From Trichobilharzia regenti (Eukaryota; Platyhelminthes; Trematoda; Strigeidida; Schistosomatidae): a DNA stretch of 64,000 nt. The notes under the pieces are model-generated. The model did not search any database, was not told the DNA's origin, and was given only the letters and a program-made list of their open reading frames with translations. The stretch's first letter is position 1; every line of letters begins with the position of its first letter. Of the stretch, positions 44,426-56,587 are shown in pieces. The stretch spans positions 30,681,379-30,745,378 of the forward strand of contig OX235263.1 in NCBI GenBank assembly GCA_944472135.2. Reading direction: 5' to 3'. The position numbers were made by a program, and so were the translations under genes.

Positions 44426-45420
44426 CTAGAATCCTAGTTGATGTCTCCTCAGGAAAGTGGGAAATGAGCATTCCGCTTGCGTAAACTCAATAGGCTGTGA
44501 ACTGCTGGCAATGAAAACGACAACAATTTTTGGAATTACGTAATTCCAAAAACGATCGTATGATCTTTGATACTGACTTCTGGTTCCATCAGATGAAATT
44601 AAAGGGAAGAGCTGAGAATAGAGGGGACGTTGAGGGTTAGACAGTATAGATTTAGACCATTTCTCGCATGAGTTTAGATGTCTTTTAACTAATGCATTAA
44701 CGAGTTGACTAAATGGTACACCACTTGCCCTACTGACAACCTTAATACCTTGCACAATACGACATAGTCGTTTTTGAGTAATTCAGGAAAGAATAAGGGG
44801 GAGCAGTAAAGACCAATTCAATTGTTAACAAATTGTAAAAAGAGAGGTTGAATGATTCCTGACTGTCTTGAACACATAACATGGTAAGCTAGACTGAAGA
44901 AATCGACAAGATATAGAATGACCAAGAAAGACCAGAGGATAGATTTACTCCAAGGTATTTTCTGTTAGACTTAGTTTCTGTTTCAGTGCCCTCTTTGATA
45001 CAAACATCTTGTGAACGACACAGTTCTTGCAGTTCACGCTTATGAGTGAGGGGAAAGTTAACTGCCTGACTTTTAGAGGGATTTAACGCAAGACCACGTA
45101 CCTTAGATTACAGGCAGGAACCAGTTAAGTTTGCTGCAGTCACATTGTAACATGACACGAAGTGAGACGGTCAGATCAACAGCGTATTTGACGAAGTTGC
45201 TCTCATTAGAAAGAGAAAAGTCATGTAAGACGAGAGAGAAAGAAGAAAAGGAGTGATAAAAATAGCCTGAGGAACACAAGCTTCAGCAAGCAAGGCGGAA
45301 TATTTACCCTAATATTCAGTATACTGCATTCCATTTGAGAAATGATAATGCAACCAATCAACCGCCCAGGACCCAAGTTTGCACGATCGAAACCTTATTC
45401 AAATAAAGTCATCTAGGCGC
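44426..45420 (-). pseudogene. Decayed non-LTR reverse transcriptase of a different family
   Basis: Minus-strand pieces in order: GVPQA (about 45275), HDFSLSNESNFVKYAVDLTV (45225-45170; YADD box changed to YAVD), LNPSKSQAVNFPLTHKRELQ (about 45085), KSNRKYLGVNLSS (about 44960) and a 109-codon frame 44755-44426 with VSRASGVPFSQLVNALVKRH. This is the order of the C-terminal RT region of LINEs. It is unlike the CR1 and RTE copies here. Confidence 0.65.
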
Positions 45421-45654
45421 TGAGTCAACAACAACGGCGAATGCTGAATGACCGAAAGCTAAGCACAAATGTGACAAAACACAAATCCAGTTGCAAAGTA
45501 GGAGACGAGTCCCGGGTGGAAGAAGAGATTACTGAAAGGTATCTATTTTTCATTTGGCAAAGAAGAAGATTAAGAACTACACTTATCATTTGTTGAAATT
45601 TTGGAGATCATTTATCAATGTTTCGCATTTAGTTATGCCCAGACTGTGTCATTC

Positions 45655-46600
45655 TGACTAGCTTTCAGTATTAGTTTGCAGAGAAGTCCACCTGTTTAAT
45701 TTACCACATTTCATGTAGCACACAAAGGTAGAGGCATAAAACTAAATGGAAGTTTAACGAGCGAAAATGTGAGGGAGAATAAATAGTGACAAGGAAAAAC
45801 ATGAGTTGAATAGATACGTGAGATTACACAGAGTGAATGCACCTGTACCAGTACCAAAGATTTGCAGTCACATCTCCGGTGGTTCATCCAGCTGACTGTC
45901 AACAATTTTATGAACCAATATCACTTTTTCATTTGACCGACCCAAACACATTTTAAACCCTAACATGTGCTGGCTAGCATTGTCCCTGGAGAAAGGCGAT
46001 GGCTTTGTATGCCAGCACGTGTTCTAGCCATCTCAACCTATTCAGCTTCCCTACCTTGAAGACTAACTACCCTCCCCACCTTAACATTTATGCGTAACCT
46101 CAACAGCACTCTCCATATTATACTGCTTTACTCATGAGATAGAACGCGGACACCTATAATCAAATACTGGTATTATTTTCATATTTTACGGCATCAGAGG
46201 TTACTTCTCATAGTCTAGGTGGACAATATCATCAGTAAACTGTGAGTTGATGAGACTATTCCCTGATAAGTCTCTAAAGTCAATTACAGATTATTCTACT
46301 AATATATGTGTGATTGAATTGAGCTGATATAGGGATGACAGTTTAAGAATTCAGCCTTGCATTACATCCCACTCGGAAATGTGTTTTATCGGATAATTCG
46401 CAAACAGTATTCAGTGAATAGAAAACATTCTGTAGGCTTAATGAAGCTCGTAAACTGACGCACTACTTTTGCAGGCACTATACTATTTCCTCAATAAAGT
46501 GAGAATTGAATATTTCGACTGCATAAAACGAGTAAGTAGTATCCTGGGAATACCAATGACTACAACAAGTCTAAGAGATATGCACAACAACTTTCACTTT
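45655..46600 (-). pseudogene. RTE-type LINE relic, second copy
   Basis: The 3' end starts near 45657 (ACTAGCTTTCAGTATTAGTT, then CATGTAGCACACAAAGGTAG). 45960-46200 parallels 31080-31310 (GGCGATGGCTTTGTATG, CATCTCAACC). It is cut by the BEL element at 46611. Confidence 0.6.
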
Positions 46601-46615
46601 ACTGAATACACCAGC

Positions 46616-46763
46616 TGTCAATCACGTCTCATAAACCGTTAATGCCCAGCTCTTGCTACGCTCGGGCCCACGCTGTTCCTTGAAGATTTCAGAAACGCTT
46701 AGTTATAACGGACGAAAAAACCAAAACACCGATCTGCCGCTTGAGATTTCTTTATTGTAACAC
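46616..46763 (-). repeat. BEL LTR, left copy, outer half
   Basis: Matches 56268-56415 along its full 148 bp. It breaks at GTAACAC, where the CR1-like LINE is inserted. Confidence 0.88.
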
Positions 46764-49700
46764 ATATCGGTTATACCTTAGGGCAGGATTTTCACCAGCG
46801 TCAGTTAACAGAAACACCTGGAATCATGCATATAGCACGCATGATATCGGATCAATTCCTTGCTGGCATAGCGAACAGTCTACAGCTAGGGCAAGGCATA
46901 TTTCCCGGGAGATAGCTGACACAGTGTCGACACCAAACGCGGATACTAATATCTCTAAAATATTAATATCTGATTATCACACAGGTGTCTCTCACTGCAT
47001 ACCATATCCAAACGTAAGCCCATCCCTGACTACCACCTCAAAAATCTACCTGAAGTCTTCCTACGATCCAAAGATATTGGTAAATGAGTCTGATAACATG
47101 TATATAGAGGATACTCACGGATTATTTTACCAAGATGTTGTCCGCTCACTGAAACCACATAGCCAGTGTTTATCTATTATCCTAGTAAATACGAGATCAG
47201 TTCTAAGCAAACATTTAGCACTAAGTACAATAGCTTCTATATGCAGACCGTCATTGATTATGATCACCGAAGCCTGGTGCACAAGTGAAATCTCCAATGA
47301 CAGCCTAAGGATTGATAAATACAACCTTTTTCGCGGGGACAGACGGACAGGTCGTGGGGGTGGAACACTAATTTACTGTGAACAATCCATGTGTGCAACC
47401 CAGTTTAGTAACCCAATTCTGTCACAACTCAATGACTCGATCTGGGTCGAAATAAAAGTTGTCAGAAGTAAACCTATACTTGTGGGTTGTGTGTACCGGC
47501 CCCCTTCATCCAGCAGGGAATATGATAATATGCTTAGCAATATCTTTAATGTTACAGCCAATCTTCCTTTCAGTTATAAAATTATCGGAGGCGATTTCAA
47601 CTTGCCAGAAGTATCATGGTCTTCACTCCGAGGACCCCAAAGGTACGATAATCTCATAAATTCCATCGTCACAGGAGGGTGGACACAACACATAAATTCA
47701 CCCACTAGATCCGCAAATATCCTAGACCTTATTTTCACGAACAACATAACGCCATCTACCGTACATGTTGGACATGAATTTCCAGGTAGTGACCATAGAA
47801 TAGTAGTTTGTTCTTTTGACATCTTTCCTGAAACAAAACGCAGAGATGAAGCTGGCCAGATACCTATGAGATTGTACACACATGCTGACTGGGACTTGTA
47901 TCAGCACCTAATTAGATGTTCTAATTGGGACTCGTACTTTTCGAACCAGTCCTTAGATGCAATTCTTAACAACTTCTATCAGAATATTAACTCAATTCAC
48001 GACGTCATTGCACCCGAGAAGATTCTTAACTTCAGATTCCCCCAAAGTGATTATATTCCGACATCGTTTAGAAGAAGTCTACGTAAGCACTCAATAAAAT
48101 ACTACAGATATCATGACTTATCGTCATTAATTGCCATAACGTCCCTTCTCAGTAGAATTGAAGAGTTGAGAAATATAGGCCTCAGAAACAAAGAAATGCA
48201 GGCCATTCATGCACCGCATAACTCAGGAGAAATAGCCAAACTTTTTAAAAGTAGGTTGATGAACTCCAAAACACCCTATCCGAAAATAATATACTTAGAC
48301 GGCATTGCTTACGAAAATAATGAGGCGATATGTGAACTGTTTAGCAAGCACTTCGCCAGATTATACACCTTAGAGAACGATGAAGTCGTGGATTTCCCAC
48401 GTAAAACAGACGAATGTTTAAGTGACATAATTTTCACCACACATGAGATCGATAAAGCTGTCGCAAATCTTAAGCTTAGTAACACTACTGGCCCAGACGG
48501 TATATCTTCCGTTCTGCTGAAAAAAGGTGGTAATGACATGAGTTTACTCTTACTCAAGTTATACTCAATTTCATTAAGCGATGGGACATACCCTAACTGC
48601 TGGAAGAAGTCTTATATTGTACCTATCCATAAATACGGGCCTATAGCTGATATCAACAACTACCGCCCCATCAACATCACGTCTGTAGTTTCACGTGTAA
48701 TGGAAAAGATAGTTAAGACTCAAATCATTCAGTACTTGCTGTCAAATGACCTACTATCCCCATCCCAATACGGTTTCTTAAGTAGAAGGTCGTGCATTAC
48801 TTGCCACTTAGATTATTTTGACTACATCACACAAAGCATTGATAATGGGCGTTCGGTAACAACATTGTTTCTTGACGTTAGCAAGGCCTTTGATAAAGTC
48901 CCACATATCAGACTCCTAACAAAACTCCAATCCTACGGAATAACCGGAAATCTTCACAAATGGATAAGTTCTTTTCTCACAGAAAGAGAGCAATTAGTCA
49001 AAATCAACCACCAGTTGTCTTCCTCAAAGCCGATAACCAGTGGTGTAATACAAGGTAGTGTTCTTGGCCCTATTCTATTCCTCTTATTTATAAATGACAT
49101 AGTCTCTGTAATCAAGTATGGCAAGCCATACCTTTTTGCAGATGATCTCAAGATAGTATATGATTATGGGTACGGTGATATGAGCGTCGAAAGCAAGATC
49201 CAACAAGACTTAAATGATCTAGGCGATTGGAGCGAAAAGTGGCAACTGACTTTCAACCCAGACAAGTGCGGTATAACCCACCTTGGACGCTGGAAACCGA
49301 TAATGTGCCTATACATGTACGGGAAGCTCCTGTCAAAACTGAACACAGTCACAGACCTCGGGATAACATACTCAGATTTATCCTTTTCCGATCACGCAAA
49401 TAAGGTTGTATCTGACTGTAAACGACTTACTGGCTTTGTACTGCGTAACTTCTACACCCAAGAAGCAAGATTAGCTATATATAGGACATGTATCCGTCCC
49501 AAACTTGAATATTGTGCTCTCCTATTTAGTAACCTCAGGACTGTAGACAGAAAAAAAATCGAAAGTGTCCAGAGATTCCTCACGAAACGCATAATAGGGT
49601 TCGACCAACAAGTGGAATATGTTGACAGGTGTGTACGTCTGAAATTAGAGCCTCTGTGGTTAAGGAGAGTGAAGTGCAACCTATTTCTACTCTTCAAAGT

Positions 49701-49968
49701 CATTAGGAAACACTGCTACAGTAACTCATCCATAACTTGGGAAAATATTAAATCATATCAGCTGCGAAACCACGACTACCTTGTCAAGGTGGCTACCCAC
49801 AGAAAATCCATTAGGGCAAACTTTTTCACCATAAAATATTGCACTCTTTGGAACCAACTACCACCTGAAATAAGATGTTGTGAAAACCCTGATGGGTTCA
49901 AACGGAGCCTAGAAAGACACTTTAACATGTCCACCCTAGCTCGTCTAAAAGACCACAACTGTTGGTAG
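46741..49968 (+). CDS. LINE endonuclease/reverse transcriptase (CR1-like), intact frame
   Basis: 1,075 codons without a stop. An AP-type endonuclease lies at about 140-355: LVNTRS, MITEAW (catalytic Glu), VGCVYRPP, GGDFNLPE, SDHRIVV. Reverse transcriptase lies at about 560-830: GPDGISSVLLK, FLDVSKAFDKVPH, GVIQGSVLGPILFLLFINDI, and the catalytic LFADDLK. After that comes a C-terminal region with CIRPKLEYC and no RNase H or zinc knuckle. The layout and motifs fit CR1/Jockey-type LINEs. The frame opens with TTG inside BEL LTR sequence; the first in-frame ATG is at 47098, just before the endonuclease. The enzyme domains look functional, but initiation is uncertain because of the 5' truncation. 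Confidence 0.9.
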   Translation: MRFLYCNTYRLYLRAGFSPASVNRNTWNHAYSTHDIGSIPCWHSEQSTARARHISREIADTVSTPNADTNISKILISDYHTGVSHCIPYPNVSPSLTTTSKIYLKSSYDPKILVNESDNMYIEDTHGLFYQDVVRSLKPHSQCLSIILVNTRSVLSKHLALSTIASICRPSLIMITEAWCTSEISNDSLRIDKYNLFRGDRRTGRGGGTLIYCEQSMCATQFSNPILSQLNDSIWVEIKVVRSKPILVGCVYRPPSSSREYDNMLSNIFNVTANLPFSYKIIGGDFNLPEVSWSSLRGPQRYDNLINSIVTGGWTQHINSPTRSANILDLIFTNNITPSTVHVGHEFPGSDHRIVVCSFDIFPETKRRDEAGQIPMRLYTHADWDLYQHLIRCSNWDSYFSNQSLDAILNNFYQNINSIHDVIAPEKILNFRFPQSDYIPTSFRRSLRKHSIKYYRYHDLSSLIAITSLLSRIEELRNIGLRNKEMQAIHAPHNSGEIAKLFKSRLMNSKTPYPKIIYLDGIAYENNEAICELFSKHFARLYTLENDEVVDFPRKTDECLSDIIFTTHEIDKAVANLKLSNTTGPDGISSVLLKKGGNDMSLLLLKLYSISLSDGTYPNCWKKSYIVPIHKYGPIADINNYRPINITSVVSRVMEKIVKTQIIQYLLSNDLLSPSQYGFLSRRSCITCHLDYFDYITQSIDNGRSVTTLFLDVSKAFDKVPHIRLLTKLQSYGITGNLHKWISSFLTEREQLVKINHQLSSSKPITSGVIQGSVLGPILFLLFINDIVSVIKYGKPYLFADDLKIVYDYGYGDMSVESKIQQDLNDLGDWSEKWQLTFNPDKCGITHLGRWKPIMCLYMYGKLLSKLNTVTDLGITYSDLSFSDHANKVVSDCKRLTGFVLRNFYTQEARLAIYRTCIRPKLEYCALLFSNLRTVDRKKIESVQRFLTKRIIGFDQQVEYVDRCVRLKLEPLWLRRVKCNLFLLFKVIRKHCYSNSSITWENIKSYQLRNHDYLVKVATHRKSIRANFFTIKYCTLWNQLPPEIRCCENPDGFKRSLERHFNMSTLARLKDHNCW

Positions 49969-51883
49969 AACGGAAATTGAAGGCCAGTCCAGTCTCCAGT
50001 ATAGTCACATACGTATATCTCGACTCTAATACTCACGCAGCGAACGTTAACTAATTTACTGATTTCTATTCTCTATAATTTTCACTAAGTTGTGTTGGTG
50101 AAAGTAACACTGGAAATAATTGTAATAGCATCCACACCTTTTAACGTTTTACATATGTATATACTAATATAACAATACTTATTAATCATGCATGTTCAAC
50201 TCTTAAATTAGATGGATATTAAAATACTTAAAATATTTATGCATCAAATGTTCTCTTGCTTTACCACGCTTGTTTCCCTTATAACACTCAATTATTGAAC
50301 CTAGTGTAATATTTGATATACGAACTATATTATTGATTATACTCTTATCATATATGGTTTGATTTACTCTACGGCTCCCTGTAGACTAACCACCATTCTT
50401 CAGTATACACACACTGCAGTATTGTTAAAAAACGCCAAAATTTCGTTGGTTCTGTGTTAATATCTTTTTATAATATGTCTAGACACGTTACTTTGCAATG
50501 TCAGATGTTTACTATATATAAGACTGTCATGAAAATTTAGTACACTAAGTCCTGCCAACCGACCTTACCTTCAGTCCATACTACCTAAATTGAACCTTAA
50601 CTATAGTATTCTGCTAAATCTTGCTCCACTATTCACAATACCTATTCGTTTTACTCTTTAAGGTTTTAACTTCTTATAAAGTAATCTGTTCATCAGGATG
50701 CATGCACACATATATAATATGTTCGTAAAGATGTACGTGGAGACCTATTGGAAGCACTCATTAAGAAAGCTAGGGAGATGGAATATGGGGTACGAACATG
50801 TCTGGTACCAAGCAATATATTTGCGGTAGCCATAATAATCATAGTCTCAGAGCTTAACATCAAAAAAGGAGGGAGGGTGGCGTTAGCTGATCAGTAGATA
50901 TGGTGGTGGTCACTAAGGTGAATCGCCCCATTCTGCAGGAACAGCAATATACAAATTAAAGGCTCGAGATATTTCTGATTTTTATGAGGGCTTAGATCTT
51001 TATCTTGAAAAAGATAATAGTGAACGCCTTGACAGATAATGCTTCTACCTTTAAATATATACCATTCGCTCAGCCTATTGTTGAGATGCGACCACGTGGG
51101 ATCTGCACAGATTTATGGGGCATCTTATGAATTAACTTGCTATCCATTGTCAGATCTTTAAATACCACTTCACAATATCTTGTCTCACTTATTTTCTAAT
51201 AACGTCTTTACTTGATTCTCATTATATTCCATTAAACCTAACATTTTATAGCTCTTTATGAATTTGATTCGACTTATTCTATTCCTATTCTCTGGAGGGT
51301 ACGGTTGTGCACCAAATAGAAAAAAAGACATGAAATAAAGACAACTGGCTTGAAAATAATTGTATTAAAGCCAAAAGTGAACGCATGATAGTATAAAATA
51401 TATTGGTTTCATTATACATTGCAAATGAACGTTGTCGGCCTAAGGATTAATTACTTCCCCATTCTGTTTTCTATATAAATGTGTTTATTAATGATATATT
51501 TCACTCACTTAATCTATTACACTTTAATGTTACACCACAGCACTTTAATTTTTCTAAAAAAGCTTCCAATTCCTTGTAAACGTTGTACTTACCTCAATAT
51601 TGGTTGATTATCGTATGCCTACAACCACGGGATGAAAACGAAACGAAGTCGATTTTCCCGCTCAACCTGGAGGACAATTGTACAATTCAATAACTATACA
51701 GCCTAGTTCAGACAATGTGTATTTATATATATATCAAATATTTAACTGTTGAAACATTATTAACTTGTAGACAATTTAAGATTTGACATTATATCATCCT
51801 TGATCGTGCCTGTAAAAATGGCATGCATTTTCATGTAAATTTATGTTTATATGAAAATAAATTATTATTATTATTATTATTAT
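46764..51883 (+). mobile_element. CR1-like LINE inserted in a BEL LTR
   Basis: About 5.1 kb, lying between the two halves of a BEL LTR that is uninterrupted at 56268-56587. It lacks the ORF1 region seen in the relative at 35-37.4 kb, so it is 5'-truncated. The 3' UTR is about 1.9 kb and ends with the GCCTGTAAAAATGGCATGCA segment and (ATT)n at 51860-51882. No clean target duplication is visible: one C of the target appears missing. Confidence 0.85.
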
Positions 51884-52054
51884 AACATATAAAAAGAATA
51901 AGTGAACTAAGGTTTCTGACGATGTTTTACTCTTCTTTCTGAACAGCGACCGATGAGACGATGACTGTCGTATTGATGCCTCCGCGAAAATTGGGGAAGT
52001 TGGTTTTGAGCAAACAACCATGAATTGATCGTTCAATCTTCAGCTCCATTGACA
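51884..52054 (-). repeat. BEL LTR, left copy, inner half
   Basis: Matches 56417-56587 with about two differences near its inner end (CTTCAGCTCC versus CTCCAACTCC). Confidence 0.88.
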
Positions 52055-52759
52055 CTCCCCGGCAAAAAAGGGATCCAACCCTTTTTTCCTTCACGACCAA
52101 TACGCGTTGACTTGGATGCCATTGCGAGAACCTGGGTCACACGGACAGAGCTGAAATGGAAAACAAACAGGAAAGCCAACACACCACAAGCATACCCACA
52201 GCACAATCTCACACATCAATGACGACCTGCGCCTCCAGACAGAGACCTCCTCTTGAAATCTTGCAACACAATCGCCCCTTGCTAGAATGACTCTTGCAGA
52301 ATGCAACGTGACCATCGCACCACCTCACGATACTCTACGCACATCCTCTTATCTTCTCACTACCAATTACCACTGAAATCGCTTGTCACTCATTCTGCCT
52401 CAGTTCTAGTAAAGGTGACGTATGCGAGCCTCAGTCGTTTACACTCTTTCTCCCCGGCGTGTCGGACCGCAGCTAACAATTATCTCCGTGTGCATTTCAT
52501 TCTCAGCAATAGCCTAGCCTCCCCGGCGTATACGACCCATCTGCTGTCCTTAACATCAATCAATTCATTCATGGATGTGATGACTCGAAACAACTCCAGA
52601 AGTAATCACGACGAAAATTTTAAAGAGATTACGCAATAACAACAAGATACGAAAACAACAAGTAAACACAATGAATCCAAAAAACACTAATTGATATGAC
52701 ACACCACACGTATATACAAATAGTACAAACAACCTCGCCGATCCTGCCTTGGTGGAATT

Positions 52760-53011
52760 CCTTTGAAGAATTGCAGGACTTACACCAGTACGCCTACAAC
52801 CCTTCTCAGGTTGACGATTGTAAGTTGTGGAATGTCCGGACACAAACAGAATTACCAACAGCTAGATGATAAATTATACCAATTCAGTATATACAATATG
52901 AACATATGTACAAAATCACACACCAAGCACATTGGACTGCTCACTGATGCACTACCCTTTGAAGAATTGTAGGACTTACAGCAGTACGCCTACAACCCTT
53001 CTCAGGTTGAC
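52760..53011. repeat. 56-bp direct repeat pair inside the BEL element
   Basis: 52760-52815 and 52956-53011 share CCTTTGAAGAATTG(C/T)AGGACTTACA and CAGTACGCCTACAACCCTTC with about two differences, 196 bp apart. Function unknown. It could mark a deletion or duplication near the 3' LTR. Confidence 0.8.
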
Positions 53012-53014
53012 GCC

Positions 53015-53557
53015 CTAGGTAAGAAAATCGTCGCAGAGTTCATTTGCTAACTTCCTTCTATCAGCTATATCTTCAAATCTGAACGGCAACTCGCTCATGT
53101 CATTGTATCGTAGAATATGGATGACGAACAAACATACAACGTATCTGGTCAACCAAGCGTAGAAACAGAGTAATTTACACCAAAGATAATAACATTCAAA
53201 TAGTAACTTGAAACTAGAAATGCCTTTATTCATGCAAGTCAATTTAACAATTACTCTCTCCTTTACACTTGGCTTATCCTCACTAAACTGACCATTGATA
53301 TTCGTCCTTTCAAACGAACTGATACTAGCATAGTCATTGGACAAGATACTTGAGTTGATGGGCGTCTGTTTCATTGTGGATGACAGAACCAACGACGACT
53401 GATTGATAGGAGCCAACAAAGTAATCCTTTCCAAGCTTATGTATACTTCAAATGGGCACGGAGACTTTGTAGAATACGTCATAATCAAATCACTGCCTCT
53501 ACAGCGCCAATAAACCTGGATATCTATGATATAACGAAAACATGCTGAAAGCTGCAT
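53015..53557 (-). pseudogene. Possible BEL pol remnant before integrase
   Basis: A 180-codon minus-strand frame includes FKLLFECYYLWCKLLCFYAWLTRY, here cut in two for length: the segment ending in YAWLTRYV resembles the W-K-L-x-R-x-x-AW-x-x-RF stretch between RNase H and integrase of BEL/Pao polyproteins. Only this motif supports the call. Confidence 0.35.
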
Positions 53558-54129
53558 CTCAGATCAAGTTGACTCATTCCATGGTAATGATCTCCTCCTG
53601 CGTGCCTTATTCGACATATTGAATGGAATGGTTCGCAGTTATTCTGGTACTAGATCGAAAAGAATAAAAAATTCACCGGTTGCTGAATCAAAAGTACTTC
53701 TCTGCATGTTTAACTGTATTCTAACTGCTATGATTAATTCCAAACCATTTATCCCATAATCACTCAAATTCCAGGAACTATCCAATTCTACCATTTAAAG
53801 AAGCTGGCGGACACGATGTAAATGAGTATTCATGATCTGAAATAAAGAAGCAACTGGCTTTCAACATTTTACTCAACTTACGAGTACAGTCCGCCATGCA
53901 GACACAAATGGCGCAAATGGGGAATTCTGGAATCGACCTCGGGACCATTTGATGCAGTAAAACAACCCGACATGACCTTATCTAATTTTCGCCTCCACGA
54001 TCAAATTTCTCTCCTGTTATGAAACTACGATAAGACTGCTGAAAAATGGAATAAATATATCACTGATCTCAACATAATACATCAATAATCTTTAAGCCAA
54101 GGGTGCTGTTCACAACAAAGTTATATAAG

Positions 54130-54594
54130 AGAATTGACTTCAAGCTTTATTTTTCCCATATATCTGTATTACATTCATCTGACGTCTGGGTTTTTTGTTA
54201 ATGCGAAGACAATATTTCTATATCTCTTTATGTGCTACACAAACAGACTTTATAGCAGACTGTTCCGACTGACTCTAATGTCAGAGAGAACAACCAAACT
54301 GTAAGTCCATTATACATCAAATTATGTGTAATTTATATAATAACTTATCCATGCCTGTACAATAGGTATGTTCCTGCATAAACAGGAAGGAATATATTAT
54401 TATTATTAAAACAATATTTATGCATGCCTATACAATTGGTGTGCCCTACATAGCTAGGGAAAAAATGTACTTTATTATATTATCGTTACTAAATATGCTT
54501 ATTAATATTATGTATAAACTATCGAATTGATGATGCCTGTAAACTGGCGTCCCTCATGTAAAAAATGAGAATATATATTATTATTATTATTATA
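54130..54594 (+). repeat. LINE 3' tail inserted in BEL gag
   Basis: Matches 39322-39728 (TTTTTTGTTAATGCGAAG, CCATGCCTGTA, and the end GATGATGCCTGTAAACTGGC followed by (ATT)n at 54578-54594). It directly abuts the broken end of the BEL gag frame. Confidence 0.8.
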
Positions 54595-56123
54595 TCAGTT
54601 GATGAAGTTAGCGGTGGATCAAAAGCTGTTGTTGATCGACTTTCAGAAATTTGTCTACCTGCAAGACCACCACCACTGCTGTCTTTTACTATCAGCTCAG
54701 GTTTAGCACTAGCATCTGATGATAGGTGGGCTACATGCTGATCACTCCCACTGACGGTCTCACAAGTATGCATGCCTTCTACAACTGCATCTGCATTTAT
54801 TTCTACTTCACGTTCAAGTTGTACAGAAACTTTGTTCAACTTAGCAGTAGTAGGCATATCCCTCATCTCATCATGATCAACCAAAGACAACTGTGAAGTA
54901 TCATGATCATTACCACAAATATTCAATTTACCGTCAACTTTATCATTTTCAAACTCTTTAATAACAGAAGTAGACAATTTTGGTTCCTCCTCGCAAATCC
55001 TAAGAGGTTCTATATCTTCACTCTGAATAGTAATACCTTGTAAACTTGTAGGGTCAGAACTGCACTCTGAAGCAGCAACTCTATGCTGTGACACTCTATT
55101 CAACAATGGCTTACCAGTTGCAACTACAGACTTCTTCACCGCACCGTTATCGTCACACAATTCGGAGTCAGACCTGGAGTTTACATTTGCATTTGTACGC
55201 ACTTCTTGCAAACGTGTGAAACACAACCGTGTTTGTCTTGCATCTTGTAACTTATCGGTTGAGGATGTACTACGAAACCTGTTGCACTCACTAAGTTTAT
55301 ATGCATTATTAGACATCATGGAGCCTTCTCGATATCCACCTCTCTGAGGCCTATTCGTCATCAATGATTGCGTTTTACCCTCAGACTGCTCTATTCTAGG
55401 GGTGAGATGTAATAGACTGGCGAACTTGCTCATAGATTGATTGACACTACCTTTTACTAGTTTCAGGATATCATCAAATTTGGGCTCGATACCTTCATCC
55501 TCTATACGATAGCTTATTTTTACCCACTTCCTTTGCAGCCGAGTAGGTAGGCGTCTCGCAATTACCTCTAGGACTGAGCTGGAGTTGAGGTCACTCACGC
55601 AATTCATAGAAATCAAGGTATTCTTGTAAGTCATAAGATTATCTAAAAACTCAGTAAGTGCCTTGGAGTCATCTTGAAGTTGACTGCCGTTACCTTTGAC
55701 AGCTTCGTATACGTTCCTTACAATCATTGAAGGTCTTCCAAACCTTTGACGTAATATGCTCATAGCCTCAGCGTATCCGTCATTAGGGGGCATGAGCTTA
55801 CTGCACTGCTCTTGAAGCTCTTGAAGCATCTCCAGTGCAATACCTCATCAAATACATTAACTTCATTTCATCAGTTAACAAAAGCCACTTAACATGGTTT
55901 CAAATTCTTTCACAAACTGTAAATAATCAGCTGGGTTTCCGTCGAAACACCGCGATTCTAATTTAGGGAGTTTGATGTTTCTATTATCCCTGAACGGCGA
56001 AACAGTAACATCAACCATGTCATGCTTAACATCAGACACATCGTTACAATTAACAGACAAGTCACCATGACTTACTTTCCTGTTTGCATCCAAGACACTC
56101 TGTCCCTTCTTTGACCCGAGCAT
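54595..56123 (-). pseudogene. BEL/Pao Gag, frameshifted and truncated
   Basis: The minus-strand N-terminal part (56123-55875) ends KLPKLESRCFDGNPADYLQF, the conserved start of BEL/Pao Gag (DUF1759-like). After two frame breaks at about 55850-55870 it continues with ELQEQCSKLMPPNDGYAEAM, LRQRFGRPSMI and RLPTRLQRKWVKIS to about residue 420. The zinc-knuckle region was not found. The end is replaced by antisense LINE tail at 54594, adding a short Ile run. Confidence 0.85.
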
Positions 56124-56267
56124 TGTTGAACTTGACCCAATTCCAAGAACGTTCCAAATATTGCTTGTTCAAAGAGGACTTGACCGGCACCAGGAAAGAT
56201 GAACGGTGACTATCCAAACTATCACCAACTGTTTGAATCCGCCAGATCTGTTTCTATCGTCAGAAAC

Positions 56268-56587
56268 TGTCAATCACGTCTCATAAACCGTTAATGCCCA
56301 GCTCTTGCTACGCTCGGGCCCACGCTGTTCCTTGAAGATTTCAGAAACGCTTAGTTATAACGGACGAAAAAACCAAAACACCGATCTGCCGCTTGAGATT
56401 TCTTTATTGTAACACCAACATATAAAAAGAATAAGTGAACTAAGGTTTCTGACGATGTTTTACTCTTCTTTCTGAACAGCGACCGATGAGACGATGACTG
56501 TCGTATTGATGCCTCCGCGAAAATTGGGGAAGTTGGTTTTGAGCAAACAACCATGAATTGATCGTTCAATCTCCAACTCCATTGACA
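56268..56587 (-). repeat. BEL LTR, right copy (5' LTR by gag orientation)
   Basis: 320 bp, complete, TGTCA...TGACA. It is followed by CCAGC, matching the left flank at 46611-46615. Confidence 0.9.
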
